A stretch of DNA of 8,632 nt from assembly GCA_003240695.1 (NCBI GenBank), contig QFNC01000059.1, positions 1-8,632 on the forward strand, written 5' to 3'. The notes under the pieces were generated by a model. That model was not told the DNA's origin. It worked only from the letters and a program-made list of their open reading frames with translations, and did no database searches. The translations under genes and the position numbers were made by a program. This document shows, in pieces, positions 1-6,964 of the stretch. Numbering within the stretch: the stretch's first letter is position 1; each line of letters opens with the position of its first letter. The stretch comes from Pseudoxanthomonas suwonensis (GTDB taxonomy: Bacteria; Pseudomonadota; Gammaproteobacteria; Xanthomonadales; Xanthomonadaceae).

Positions 1-122
1 TTGACTTCACGTAGCGATGATGCCCAGAGCTCCAGCGTCGTCTCGATCGATGCCCCCGACATCCATGACCTCCAAACCATGGTCACCCATAGGTTCAGGT
101 ATCATTCAAAAACGCAACTGTA
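1..122. other. Unassigned left-edge sequence upstream of the HD fragment
   Basis: I recognise no gene here. The HD-domain reading frame is closed by a stop at 90-92, and similarity to the family begins only near 120, so this is probably foreign DNA joined to the truncated gene. A 27-codon minus-strand frame (7-90, ATG at 90) exists but resembles nothing I know. No IS terminal repeat could be identified with confidence. Confidence 0.35.
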
Positions 123-344
123 ATGTTAGTCTCGGCCTGCGACAAGCTGCACAACGCCCGCGCCATTGCCACAGATCTGCGGACGCATGGTCCGTCGGTG
201 TTCACGCGGTTCAAGACCGGGCAGGCAGGAACGCTGTGGTACTACCGGGCCCTGGCCGATTTGTTCGCCCGCCGGCTGCCCGGCCCGCTCGCCCGCGAGC
301 TGAACGACACAGTCGTAGATGTGGAACGGCAGGCTGCTGCCTAA
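123..344 (+). pseudogene. 3' remnant of an HD-domain phosphohydrolase gene (SpoT/HDc-like)
   Basis: The 73-residue product matches the C-terminal part of small bacterial HD-domain proteins related to (p)ppGpp hydrolases. Near the start it has the motif ACDKLHNARAI, where the Asp is the last metal ligand of the HD fold, followed by RFKTGQAGTLWYYRALADLF, a segment typical of this family. The N-terminal half, including the HD dyad and upstream metal ligands, is absent, because the frame is closed by a stop at 90-92. The in-frame ATG at 123 is therefore only the first Met left in the fragment, and no convincing ribosome binding site precedes it. The natural stop at 342-344 looks like the true gene end. 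A catalytic role is not expected. The homology is seen from motif recall; the assignment to SpoT-like hydrolases rather than another HD subgroup is inference. Confidence 0.7.
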
Positions 345-400
345 GAGGTGCGCCGGGTTAACCAGGGGAGCTCGGCCTGGTGAGAGAAGGTTCCTGGCGG

Positions 401-427
401 TGAACCGCCCCTGGTTTGCCGGAGGCT
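401..427. repeat. Terminal inverted repeat (right end) of the decayed IS3 element
   Basis: The sequence starting TGAACCGCCCCTGGTTTGCC and running to about 427 has the form of an IS3-family terminus and sits 13-39 bp outside the transposase stop codon. Its partner is not present in the window. Confidence 0.55.
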
Positions 428-439
428 GGCGAGCTTGGG

Positions 440-920
440 TCAGGCCGCCATGGCGGCTGTCTCGAGCTGGGCGTAGTAGCGGGCTTCGGCGTCGGCGGGC
501 GGCATGTTGCTGATCGGCTTGAGGAGGCGGCGGGTGTTGTACCAGTCCACCCAGTAGAGGGTAGCGTATTCGACAGCCTCCAGTGAACGCCACGGGCCGA
601 GGCGTCGAATCACCTCGGTCTTGAACAGGCCGATGACAGTCTCGGCCAGCGCATTATCCATAGCTGTCGCTGACGCTGCCGATGGAGGGCTCGATCCCGG
701 CCTCCCGCAGGAGCCTGGTGTAGCGGATGCCGACGTATTGCGATCCCTTGTCGCTATGATGGATCAGGCCGCCTCGCGCCGGGCGACGGTACTGTAACGC
801 CTGCTCCAGAGCATCGAGGACGAACCCGGCATGCGCAGTCCGGGGCACCCGCCAGCCGACGATGCGGTGGGCGAAGACATGCGGGATCCGCACCCACCAA
901 AGATCGGCGATGCGTCGCAC
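440..920 (-). pseudogene. IS3-family transposase OrfB remnant (frameshift plus internal deletion)
   Basis: Two minus-strand frames together make the C-terminal half of an IS3-type DDE integrase. The upstream piece (654-920) contains VFAHRIVGWRV, FVLDALEQAL and the second catalytic Asp in LIHHSDKGSQY. The downstream piece (440-661) has DNALAETVIGLFKTEVIRR, carrying the catalytic Glu, then the usual WVDWYNTRRLL and MPPADAEARYYAQLE tail. At about 655-662 the family sequence GDSYDNALAE is broken: TAT GGA TAA stands where TAT GAT AAT is expected, so one extra G has shifted the frame. Just upstream, LWWVRIPHVF stands where about 20 residues should contain the first catalytic Asp (xWVADxTY). That segment is deleted. 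The protein cannot be an active transposase. Confidence 0.85.
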
Positions 921-958
921 GAGCGGTGCTTTGTTCGTGGAGTGAAGGATCGGGCCTG

Positions 959-1354
959 TCAGCGCGACGAGCCGTGGTGCCGGAGCCAGGCGGCGAAGCC
1001 CTTCTCGTCCAGGCGTCCCTCGACCAGGGCCAGCATCTGCGCCACCACGTCCGGCGCCGGGAGGCGGAGCGCGATGCCGTTGACCTTCAGGAACAGGACG
1101 CAGCAGCTCCAGGCCGTGCGCTTGTTGGCATCGTTGAAGGCGTGGTTGCTGGCAAGGCCATAGGCATAGGCCGCCGCCAGGTCATACAGGTCAGGTTCCT
1201 GCCCTGCCGCATAGGCCAGCTTGTTGAGCGGCCGGCCAAGGGCGCTTTCCAGCAGACCTGGATCCTTGATCCCCTGCATCCCGCCCCATTCGCGTAGCGC
1301 CTGATCGTGCAGGAAGACCACGGCATCAGCCTCGAGAAATTCCGGTGCCGTCAC
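959..1354 (-). CDS. doc: Doc-family toxin (death-on-curing, Fic/Doc fold)
   Basis: The product is a 131-residue Fic/Doc protein of normal Doc length. The diagnostic active-site motif HAFNDANKRT lies around residues 71-80, fitting the Doc consensus HxFx(D/N)xNKR. Upstream are FLHDQALREWGG and GLLESALGRP, also conserved in Doc. Doc proteins of phage P1 type use the degenerate Fic site to phosphorylate EF-Tu and arrest translation; that this copy does so is inference. The start is a GTG at 1352-1354 overlapping the antitoxin stop as GTGA, so the two genes are translationally coupled. The C-terminus ends in WLRHHGSSR immediately beside the decayed IS, but the length and tail look complete. This is the second gene of a toxin-antitoxin operon, probably a stability module of the replicon. 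Confidence 0.88.
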   Translation of the reverse strand: MTAPEFLEADAVVFLHDQALREWGGMQGIKDPGLLESALGRPLNKLAYAAGQEPDLYDLAAAYAYGLASNHAFNDANKRTAWSCCVLFLKVNGIALRLPAPDVVAQMLALVEGRLDEKGFAAWLRHHGSSR

Positions 1355-1578
1355 CGCCTGGCCAGTTCCTGCAGCGCATCAGCCTCCTCGCGCAGCACCT
1401 CGCGGGCCAACTGCATCTGCCGCTCCAGCCTGAGGTTGCGCTTGACCAGCTTTATGCCATCGGCGAGTTCGACCAGGGTCAGGTCCTGCCCGGCCTCGAA
1501 GCCCAGGCGGATCCGTGTTTCGGCCGGAAAGGTGATGCCGACCGAGTTGCCCTGCTTGCGCACTGTGACCACGCTCAT
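1351..1578 (-). CDS. AbrB/MazE/SpoVT-family antitoxin of the Doc toxin
   Basis: This 75-residue protein begins with VTVRKQGNSVGITFPAE, the swapped-hairpin AbrB/MazE DNA-binding fold (residues ~3-45). The C-terminal half (~46-75) is charged and helical, ending QMQLAREVLREEADALQELARR, and is likely the toxin-neutralising segment. AbrB-type antitoxins paired with Doc are well known in proteobacteria, as an alternative to Phd. The ATG at 1578 is preceded by GAGGAG with a good spacing of about 5-6 bases. The gene overlaps the toxin start by four bases. Such antitoxins usually repress their own promoter, and a 27-bp interrupted palindrome lies exactly over the ribosome binding site (1586-1612). Confidence 0.88.
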   Translation of the reverse strand: MSVVTVRKQGNSVGITFPAETRIRLGFEAGQDLTLVELADGIKLVKRNLRLERQMQLAREVLREEADALQELARR

Positions 1579-1585
1579 GACTGCT

Positions 1586-1612
1586 CCTCGGCATACGAAG
1601 TGTATGACGAGG
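1586..1612. promoter_or_regulatory. Palindromic operator of the toxin-antitoxin operon
   Basis: The sequence reads CCTCG-G-CATAC-GAAGT-GTATG-A-CGAGG, a dyad with two perfectly paired 5-bp arms on each side of a 5-bp centre. It ends 8 bp upstream of the antitoxin ATG and contains its ribosome binding site. On the minus strand it also holds a TACACT hexamer that could serve as a -10 element. Binding of the AbrB-type antitoxin, alone or with Doc, is inferred from the position and symmetry. Confidence 0.65.
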
Positions 1613-1727
1613 AAGTAGGCGACCGGGCCGTGGAATGCCAGCTATTGCTGTGCCAGGCCCGTCCCGCTGCGCGACCAGGAGGGCAGACAAGTGTCCCGCC
1701 TTTATCTGCGGCGGCGCCGATTACCCC

Positions 1728-1746
1728 CGATAATGTCCGCTTATCG
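1728..1746. repeat. Small inverted repeat CGATAA-N7-TTATCG
   Basis: CGATAA and TTATCG are separated by TGTCCGC, about 12 bp past the stop of the winged-helix gene (minus sense). It could be a weak transcript-end hairpin, but no U-run follows. It could equally be a protein or recombinase site. Nothing decides between these. Confidence 0.35.
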
Positions 1747-1758
1747 CGAGCATGCCGG

Positions 1759-2343
1759 TCAGGCCAGCCGGTCGCCCCAATTGGCCGTGCCGATCGCCTC
1801 TGGCAGCAGCCCCCATTTCGCCGCCAGGCCTTGCAACGCGGCGACCGGCAGGCTGCCTCGTCCCTCCTCTTCTCGCGCCTTCCTGAGCTTCTTCTTCAAT
1901 GGAGAGACTTTGGCTGACCGAGCGTCGGTATCGCTTGGAGCCCAGCGGTCTGGCGTGGCGAACAGATAGGCTGAGGTCCATTGCGACCAGCGGCCGGCGA
2001 CCACCAGGCCGCGCCGGACATGGCCCAGGATGCCGGCTGCTTCGAGCCGCTGCAGGGCGAGCTGCACGGTCGACCGGGCACAGCCCGCCCAGCGCGCCAG
2101 CTGCTCGAGGCTGGGATCGCAGACGCCATGCCGCGACGGGCCGCGATAGAGCAGCGTCCAGAGGAGGATGATTCCGGTGCGGCGCAGACAGCCGCCATGC
2201 AGCCCTGGCTGGTGCGTCAGCCGCTCCAGACGGCGCGCGGCCTCCATGATGCGGCGCCGGTCCGCATCGCCCAGGATCTGCCGCTGCCACGCGGCAACGC
2301 GCACGGATCCGGCCCGCGCCGGGCGCGGTCGTACATCAGGCAT
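1759..2343 (-). CDS. Winged-helix DNA-binding protein, plasmid replication/partition-associated type
   Basis: I chose the ATG at 2343 (194 aa) because GGAG lies 7 bases upstream. An ATG two codons earlier and a GTG at 2373 are in frame but poorly spaced. Residues ~57-128 form a winged helix-turn-helix: GIILLWTLLY, then DPSLEQLARWAGCARSTVQLALQRLEAAGIL, then a basic wing and the sequence SAYLF. Its layout (long helix, 'CDPS', HTH, wing) resembles short HTH proteins found on alphaproteobacterial plasmids and mobile elements, sometimes annotated as replication proteins. The tail has a lysine/arginine/glutamate-rich linker (SPLKKKLRKAREEEGRG) and a last helical patch. No enzymatic domain is visible. 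It lies between the toxin-antitoxin operon and the partition locus, all on the same strand. It could be a regulator or a small replication initiator. The fold is fairly sure; the role is not. Confidence 0.7.
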   Translation of the reverse strand: MPDVRPRPARAGSVRVAAWQRQILGDADRRRIMEAARRLERLTHQPGLHGGCLRRTGIILLWTLLYRGPSRHGVCDPSLEQLARWAGCARSTVQLALQRLEAAGILGHVRRGLVVAGRWSQWTSAYLFATPDRWAPSDTDARSAKVSPLKKKLRKAREEEGRGSLPVAALQGLAAKWGLLPEAIGTANWGDRLA

Positions 2344-2384
2344 GCCCATTCTCCCGGGCCGCCAACAGGGCACAGCTTCCCGTT

Positions 2385-2400
2385 CCGCAATTCCTTGCGG
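2385..2400. promoter_or_regulatory. Inverted repeat CCGCAA-TTCC-TTGCGG upstream of the winged-helix gene
   Basis: A perfect 6-bp dyad with a 4-bp centre lies about 42 bp upstream of the chosen start of the winged-helix gene. The position suits an autoregulatory operator, though a short hairpin in the 5' leader is equally possible. Confidence 0.4.
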
Positions 2401-2598
2401 TCTCCAGAGGGCCGTCCTATCCTGGGGCTACCACACCAAGCCAGAATGCTTCGGCACAGGCTGTATGAAGGGGTCGTTCTGGCGGATCTGCTGGGGCGGC
2501 CCTTTCTGCTTTTGAGGCTCCACGCGGGAGTGCGTCGAGGACCACCATCAAAGCCTGTGTAAGACTTTCCTTGCAAGCCCCTGATTTATGCTGCAAAA

Positions 2599-2624
2599 GC
2601 TAGGAAGCTAGCTAGCTTCCTAGC
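2599..2624. repeat. 26-bp perfect palindrome, putative partition site copy 1
   Basis: Each half is GCTAGGAAGCTAG or its reverse complement, with no central spacer. It shares the GCTAGCTAGC core with the other copies and lies about 95 bp past the parB stop. It could also fold as a transcript hairpin ending the parAB message, but no U-run follows. Confidence 0.8.
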
Positions 2625-2647
2625 GCCTGAAGGGACTGCTTCCCTCT

Positions 2648-2668
2648 AGAAAGCTAGCTAGCTATTCT
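2648..2668. repeat. Putative partition site copy 2
   Basis: The left half AGAAAGCTAG is identical to that of the perfect copy upstream of parA. The right half CTAGCTATTCT carries a one-base disruption. Its centre is 46 bp from copy 1. Confidence 0.75.
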
Positions 2669-2712
2669 CAGTGAAAGCGCCTAACTGCTTGTTGGCTCTT
2701 GTGTCTCAGCTT

Positions 2713-2729
2713 GAGCTAGCTAGCTTTCT
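2713..2729. repeat. Putative partition site copy 3, containing the parB stop codon
   Basis: This copy has the core AGCTAGCTAGCT and a matching right arm (TTTCT) but a degenerate left arm. On the minus strand the parB stop TAG (2720-2722) is inside the core, so the repeat supplies the end of the gene. Its centre is 62 bp from copy 2. Confidence 0.75.
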
Positions 2730-3001
2730 GGCAGATTCAAAGCCCGCAGCTGCTTCTGCACCCATGCCCGCAGCGCTTCTTCCACGATCAGCTGCTTTGG
2801 TCGATCGAGCGACTTATGAAGATACTCCAACTGAAGCATCAGCGGCTCAGGGAGCTTTGCATTCAGCTGGACTCGGAGGTCGGGCCTAACACGTGGATCA
2901 AGCCACGGAAGATCGGGGCGGGTAGGTGCTGGAGCCGCTGATGCCTCGGCCACAAAGTCTTCCGGGCTCTGAGGGCGACGAGAGGGCATCTTGATCGCCA
3001 T
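2720..3001 (-). CDS. Small ribbon-helix-helix partition partner of ParA (ParB/ParG-like)
   Basis: I chose the ATG at 3001 (93 aa), two bases after the parA stop, because GGGAG lies 7-8 bases upstream. The gene is therefore translationally coupled to parA. The first ~40 residues are proline- and basic-rich and probably disordered (KMPSRRPQ, PAPTRPDLPW). Residues ~43-86 look like a ribbon-helix-helix: strand RVQLNAKLPEPL, helix MLQLEYLHKSL, turn DRPKQ, helix LIVEEALRAWVQKQL. A flexible N-tail plus RHH is the layout of centromere-binding proteins of type Ib partition systems such as ParG, where the tail stimulates the ParA ATPase. The role is inferred from that layout and from the parA linkage; sequence identity to a named family was not established. 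The stop codon lies inside a partition-site palindrome. Confidence 0.75.
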   Translation of the reverse strand: MAIKMPSRRPQSPEDFVAEASAAPAPTRPDLPWLDPRVRPDLRVQLNAKLPEPLMLQLEYLHKSLDRPKQLIVEEALRAWVQKQLRALNLPES

Positions 3002-3003
3002 TG

Positions 3004-3651
3004 TTAGGCTCCCGCGAACAGCTCTTGATGAAGGAATGAAATTTCGGAGCACGCTTTCAGGTCACGCCGCGGCATCTCGTCGACCGTCAATCCCTCTCCG
3101 GCCGAATGATTGAACGCGGCTCGAAAGACGGTCATAGTGTTGAGCAACTTAAATCTCGGCATTTCAGAAAGCACCTCAATCGCCTCACGACGGGCTCGAT
3201 CCACCGCAGTGGGCGGCACTTGAGACAACACCACCACAGCCCTTAGAGAGTCATTGAAGCCTTCGGCTAAGGCTACGACCTCCTGCATCTTCAGCAGCGT
3301 CCAGAAATCAAAGCTGCCTGGTCGGAGAGGCATGAGCAGGGTATCAGCTGCAAGCATTGCCGATCGAAATTCCTGGCTATCTGCGCCGCCTGTATCCACC
3401 ACAACGTCATCATAGAGCCGAGCGAGTTCCTTCAGCTCGACATGCACTTTTCCGCCTCGGAGGGAGACGCAAGGGACCTGAGGTACCTCTGGATGCTCTT
3501 TGCGGGCATCGCTCCAGACTGAAGAAGTTCCTTGGCTGTCCGCATCGACGAGGACCACACTGCTCCCTTGCGCTTTACGTGCCACAGCAAGGTGCGTTGC
3601 CAGCGTCGTCTTTCCAACTCCGCCTTTTTCTCCACCTACCATGACAATCAT
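3004..3651 (-). CDS. parA: ParA-family partition ATPase (type Ib-like)
   Basis: The product has 215 residues from the ATG at 3651, which has GGAGG five bases upstream. The in-frame ATG at 3669 directly abuts the palindrome and has no ribosome binding site. The deviant Walker A box KGGVGKTT is at residues 9-16, LVDADSQG at ~34-41 and the Walker B strand DDVVVDTGG ending near D86-G89. The length and absence of an N-terminal HTH fit the short type Ib/ParF-like ATPases rather than P1/F-type ParA. These proteins form dynamic nucleoid-bound assemblies that segregate plasmid copies with a small centromere-binding partner, which is encoded next. In type Ib systems the centromere usually lies upstream of parA and doubles as operator; a 22-bp perfect palindrome is found there. 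A MinD-like orphan role is less likely given the partner and the repeats. Confidence 0.9.
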   Translation of the reverse strand: MIVMVGGEKGGVGKTTLATHLAVARKAQGSSVVLVDADSQGTSSVWSDARKEHPEVPQVPCVSLRGGKVHVELKELARLYDDVVVDTGGADSQEFRSAMLAADTLLMPLRPGSFDFWTLLKMQEVVALAEGFNDSLRAVVVLSQVPPTAVDRARREAIEVLSEMPRFKLLNTMTVFRAAFNHSAGEGLTVDEMPRRDLKACSEISFLHQELFAGA

Positions 3652-3669
3652 CTCATCCTCCGCTGCCAT

Positions 3670-3691
3670 TAGAAAGCTAGCTAGCTTTCTA
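3670..3691. repeat. 22-bp perfect palindrome, putative parS/operator upstream of parA
   Basis: The core is AGAAAGCTAGCTAGCTTTCT, flanked by T and A to complete 22 bp without spacer. It sits 19 bp upstream of the chosen parA start and overlaps a possible -10 hexamer. A further overlapping TAGCTAG follows at 3690-3696. It belongs to the same family as the three copies past parB. Confidence 0.82.
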
Positions 3692-3714
3692 GCTAGTCTA
3701 TCGTTCTACTGCAA
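3686..3714 (-). promoter_or_regulatory. Candidate parAB promoter overlapping the palindrome
   Basis: On the minus strand TTGCAG (3709-3714) and TAGAAA (3686-3691) are separated by 17 bp and could be -35 and -10 elements. The -35 also falls inside a small dyad CTGCA-ACG-TGCAG (3709-3721), and the -10 overlaps the 22-bp palindrome. That arrangement would allow autorepression by the RHH partner. The match to the sigma-70 consensus is only partial. Confidence 0.4.
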
Positions 3715-3719
3715 CGTGC

Positions 3720-3730
3720 AGGCTAGCTAC
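3720..3730. repeat. Half-copy of the partition-site motif cut by the IS insertion
   Basis: AGGCTAGCTAC carries one GCTAGC unit of the partition-site family. Its last four bases CTAC are the target site of the IS that begins at 3731. Confidence 0.55.
3727..3730. repeat. Target site duplication CTAC, left copy
   Basis: CTAC directly precedes the IS end at 3731 and is repeated at 5015-5018, directly after the other end. Four bases is within the range for IS3-family elements. Confidence 0.75.
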
Positions 3731-3759
3731 TGATCTTCCCCTGATTTGATGGACAGGGA

Positions 3760-4620
3760 TCAGGCGGCGGCGCGTTCCATCTGCTCGGGGGTCCTGTAGC
3801 CCAAGGCGGAGTGGATACGCTGCCGGTTGTAGTAGCTTTCGATGTAGGCGAACACGTCGCGCCGGGCCTCGTCCCGTGTGGCCCATCGACGCTGCTGGGC
3901 GAGTTCGACCTTGAGGGTGTGGAAGAAGCTTTCCATCGGCGCATTGTCGAGGCAATTGCCGCGGCGGCTCATGGACTGCCGCATCCCAGCTGCCTTCAGG
4001 AGCTGGCGATAATCTTCGGCAGCATACTGCGAGCCGCGATCCGAGTGCTGCAGCGGGCCAGGTGGCGGCCGCTGCCGCTGGATGGCCATGATAAGCGCGG
4101 CGCAGGCGAGTTCCGCACGCATGTGGTCGCGCATGGACCAGCCGACCACCTTGCGCGTCGCCAGGTCGAGAACGGCGGCGAGATAGAGCCAGCCCTCACC
4201 GGTGGGCAGATAGGTGATGTCGGCCAGCCAGACCCTGTTGGGACGGGTGACCGAGAACTGTCGGTTCAGCAGGTTCGGAGCGACCGGAAGGGCATGGCGG
4301 CTGTTGGTGGTCGTCGGCCGGCAGCGGCGGCCCGCGATCGCCCGGATCCCGGCCCCTCGCATCAGCCGCTCGACCCGGCCGCGGCTGACCAGGCGCCCCT
4401 CGGCACGCAAGGCAGCCTGCAGGCGCGGGCTGCCGTAGCGGCCATGATGGCTGGCGTGCAGGCGCCGGATGTCGGCCAGGATCTGCCGATTGGCCACGGT
4501 TCTGGCGCTCTCGGGGCGCGCCCGCCAGGCGTAGTAACCTGAGACGGACACGCCGAGCACACGACAGGCGGTCCTGATTGGCCAGGTATCGGCATGGGCG
4601 GCGATGAAGTGGAACCTCAT
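3760..4620 (-). CDS. IS3-family transposase OrfB (DDE integrase)
   Basis: The 286-residue protein has the full IS3 OrfB layout. The N-terminal HTH-like region (~36-72) includes HHGRYGSPRLQAALR. It is followed by the RNase H-like integrase core. The catalytic triad is visible: D134 in WLADITYL, D194 in QHSDRGSQY and E230 in APMESFFHTLKVEL, giving the expected 35-residue D-to-E spacing. The tail YIESYYNRQRIHSALGYRTPEQ is typical. The ATG at 4620 overlaps the orfA stop (ATGA), but the active transposase is expected to be the OrfAB fusion made by -1 frameshifting. The frame stays open upstream into the slippery run, which supports this. Confidence 0.95.
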   Translation of the reverse strand: MRFHFIAAHADTWPIRTACRVLGVSVSGYYAWRARPESARTVANRQILADIRRLHASHHGRYGSPRLQAALRAEGRLVSRGRVERLMRGAGIRAIAGRRCRPTTTNSRHALPVAPNLLNRQFSVTRPNRVWLADITYLPTGEGWLYLAAVLDLATRKVVGWSMRDHMRAELACAALIMAIQRQRPPPGPLQHSDRGSQYAAEDYRQLLKAAGMRQSMSRRGNCLDNAPMESFFHTLKVELAQQRRWATRDEARRDVFAYIESYYNRQRIHSALGYRTPEQMERAAA

Positions 4621-4952
4621 CTCGGGGTTTCCGAGAAGATGCCGATGGCTTTTTTTAAAATGTCACGCTCAAGGCGTGCGCGTTCCAGCTCGCGCCGCAG
4701 GCGCGCGATCTCGGCAGCCTGATCCGCTGGCGAAGATGCTGGGCCAGATGGCGAAGCAACAGAGCCGCTGCCTGCCGTGACGGGCTGCGGCCGCGGCGCC
4801 TCACCATTCTGCCGTCGCCGCCAGCTGCGCAGCATGGACGGCTGGATTCCCAGATTGCCGGCCACTTGCGTCAGCGGGCGGCCGCTTGAGCGCAACAGCG
4901 CGACCGCCTCCTGCTTGAACTCCGGCGTGAACTCCCGCCGCGTCTTGCTCAT
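4617..4952 (-). CDS. IS3-family OrfA (helix-turn-helix and leucine-zipper protein)
   Basis: This is a 111-residue OrfA. Residues ~8-48 hold the transposase_8-type HTH (FTPEFKQEAVALL, then GNLGIQPSMLRSWRRR). An alanine/proline/serine-rich linker follows, then a coiled coil from ~85 (AEIARLRRELERARLERDILKKAI) that serves in IS3 proteins for OrfA and OrfAB multimerisation. The ATG at 4952 has GGAAGG six bases upstream. OrfA binds the terminal repeats and, with OrfAB, controls transposition. Confidence 0.93.
   Translation of the reverse strand: MSKTRREFTPEFKQEAVALLRSSGRPLTQVAGNLGIQPSMLRSWRRRQNGEAPRPQPVTAGSGSVASPSGPASSPADQAAEIARLRRELERARLERDILKKAIGIFSETPR
4620..4656 (-). promoter_or_regulatory. 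Programmed -1 frameshift site between orfA and orfB
   Basis: On the minus strand, codons TTA AAA AAA GCC contain an A7 slippery run (4650-4656). It is followed after 13 bases by a hairpin, TCTCGG-AAACC-CCGAGA (4620-4636), which also covers the orfA stop and orfB ATG. A -1 slip joins LKK of OrfA to SHRHLLGNPEMRF, entering the orfB frame with no stop between. This is the standard way IS3 elements make transposase. Confidence 0.8.
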
Positions 4953-5014
4953 CGGACACCTTCCTCGCTCCCAGGGAGCTTACTCAGGGGTGTCCACCAA
5001 TTCGAAGGAAATCA

Positions 5015-6844
<1,830 letters not shown>

Positions 6845-6964
6845 GCGCCGAAGCTCCTGGCATCCGCTACGGAGATCCAGCGCTGACATGGAATGATGGA
6901 GGATGCCCGACCCACGCAGGAATGGCGGGGAAAGCCCCTTTTGGGGGAGCCATGGCAGCCGCAC
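6845..6964 (-). promoter_or_regulatory. Expression platform between the TPP riboswitch and thiC
   Basis: On the minus strand CCCCCAAAAGGGG and GGGGCTTTCCCC overlap by sharing the same GGGG, so two hairpins there are mutually exclusive. Nearer the gene, CTGG and CTCC upstream can pair with CCAG and GGAG of the thiC ribosome binding region. No hairpin plus U-run terminator is visible. This suggests control of translation initiation, but pairing energies were not computed. Confidence 0.45.

Larger units (their letters stand above)
401..957 (-). mobile_element. Decayed IS3-family insertion sequence, 5' part missing
   Basis: The right end begins at 401 with TGAACCGCCCCTGG, the TG-starting terminal repeat style of many IS3-family elements, and the transposase stop lies just inside at 440. 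The opposite terminal repeat, orfA and the first half of orfB are missing. Recognisable transposase sequence fades out around 920-957, immediately next to the doc toxin stop codon (959-961). No target duplication can be assigned because only one end survives. This element is clearly different from the intact IS at 3731-5014, so the two do not form a composite transposon. Confidence 0.75.
2401..2719. other. Intergenic region with centromere-like repeats downstream of the partition genes
   Basis: No convincing gene is present between the winged-helix leader and the parB stop. From about 2575 the base composition becomes visibly less GC-rich than the surroundings, and three copies of a GCTAGCTAGC-centred palindrome occur. 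Such a repeat-rich, lower-GC gap beside parAB is a reasonable place for a partition site and possibly the replication origin. No DnaA box or regular iteron array was identified. Confidence 0.45.
3731..5014 (-). mobile_element. Intact IS3-family insertion sequence, 1284 bp
   Basis: Both ends are imperfect inverted repeats starting TGAT. The right end reads inward TGATCTTCCCCTGATTT from 3731. The left end reads inward, on the minus strand, TGATTTCCTTCGAATTGG from 5014. Both reach a shared TGGACA, and by eye about 19 of 25 positions match with one gap. A 4-bp direct repeat CTAC flanks the element. Inside are orfA, a slippery A-run, and orfB with a complete DDE triad, so it looks recent and possibly active. 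It inserted between thiC and the partition locus, directly at the thiC stop codon. The group within IS3 was not determined. Confidence 0.88.

Noticed and set aside
361..381. ACCAGG/CCTGGT dyad as terminator of the HD fragment
   Set aside because: Only a 6-bp stem with a 9-base loop and no U-run; not distinguishable from chance in this GC content.
1345..1917. Plus-strand open frame of 190 codons
   Set aside because: It crosses the antitoxin gene, its operator and the winged-helix gene on the opposite strand; composition is that of a high-GC shadow frame.
1721..2290. Second minus-strand frame over the winged-helix gene
   Set aside because: It is a shifted reading of the same gene; the 1759-2343 frame has the coherent winged-helix fold.
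2217..2576. Minus-strand frame upstream of the winged-helix gene
   Set aside because: No domain, low-complexity Arg/Ser/Gly composition, and it overlaps the better supported gene.
2599..2729. CRISPR array
   Set aside because: The repeats are palindromes of unequal length and spacing (centres 46 and 62 bp apart) with degenerate copies, and no cas gene is near.
2671..2889. Plus-strand frame across the parB end
   Set aside because: It begins in the repeat region and is antisense to the RHH gene; no family resemblance.
3811..4542. Plus-strand open frame of 243 codons
   Set aside because: Antisense to the IS transposase orfB; no domain, no ribosome binding site.
401..5014. Composite transposon formed by the two IS3 elements carrying toxin-antitoxin and par genes
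   Set aside because: The two elements have different transposases and different terminal repeats, and the intact one has its own 4-bp target duplication.
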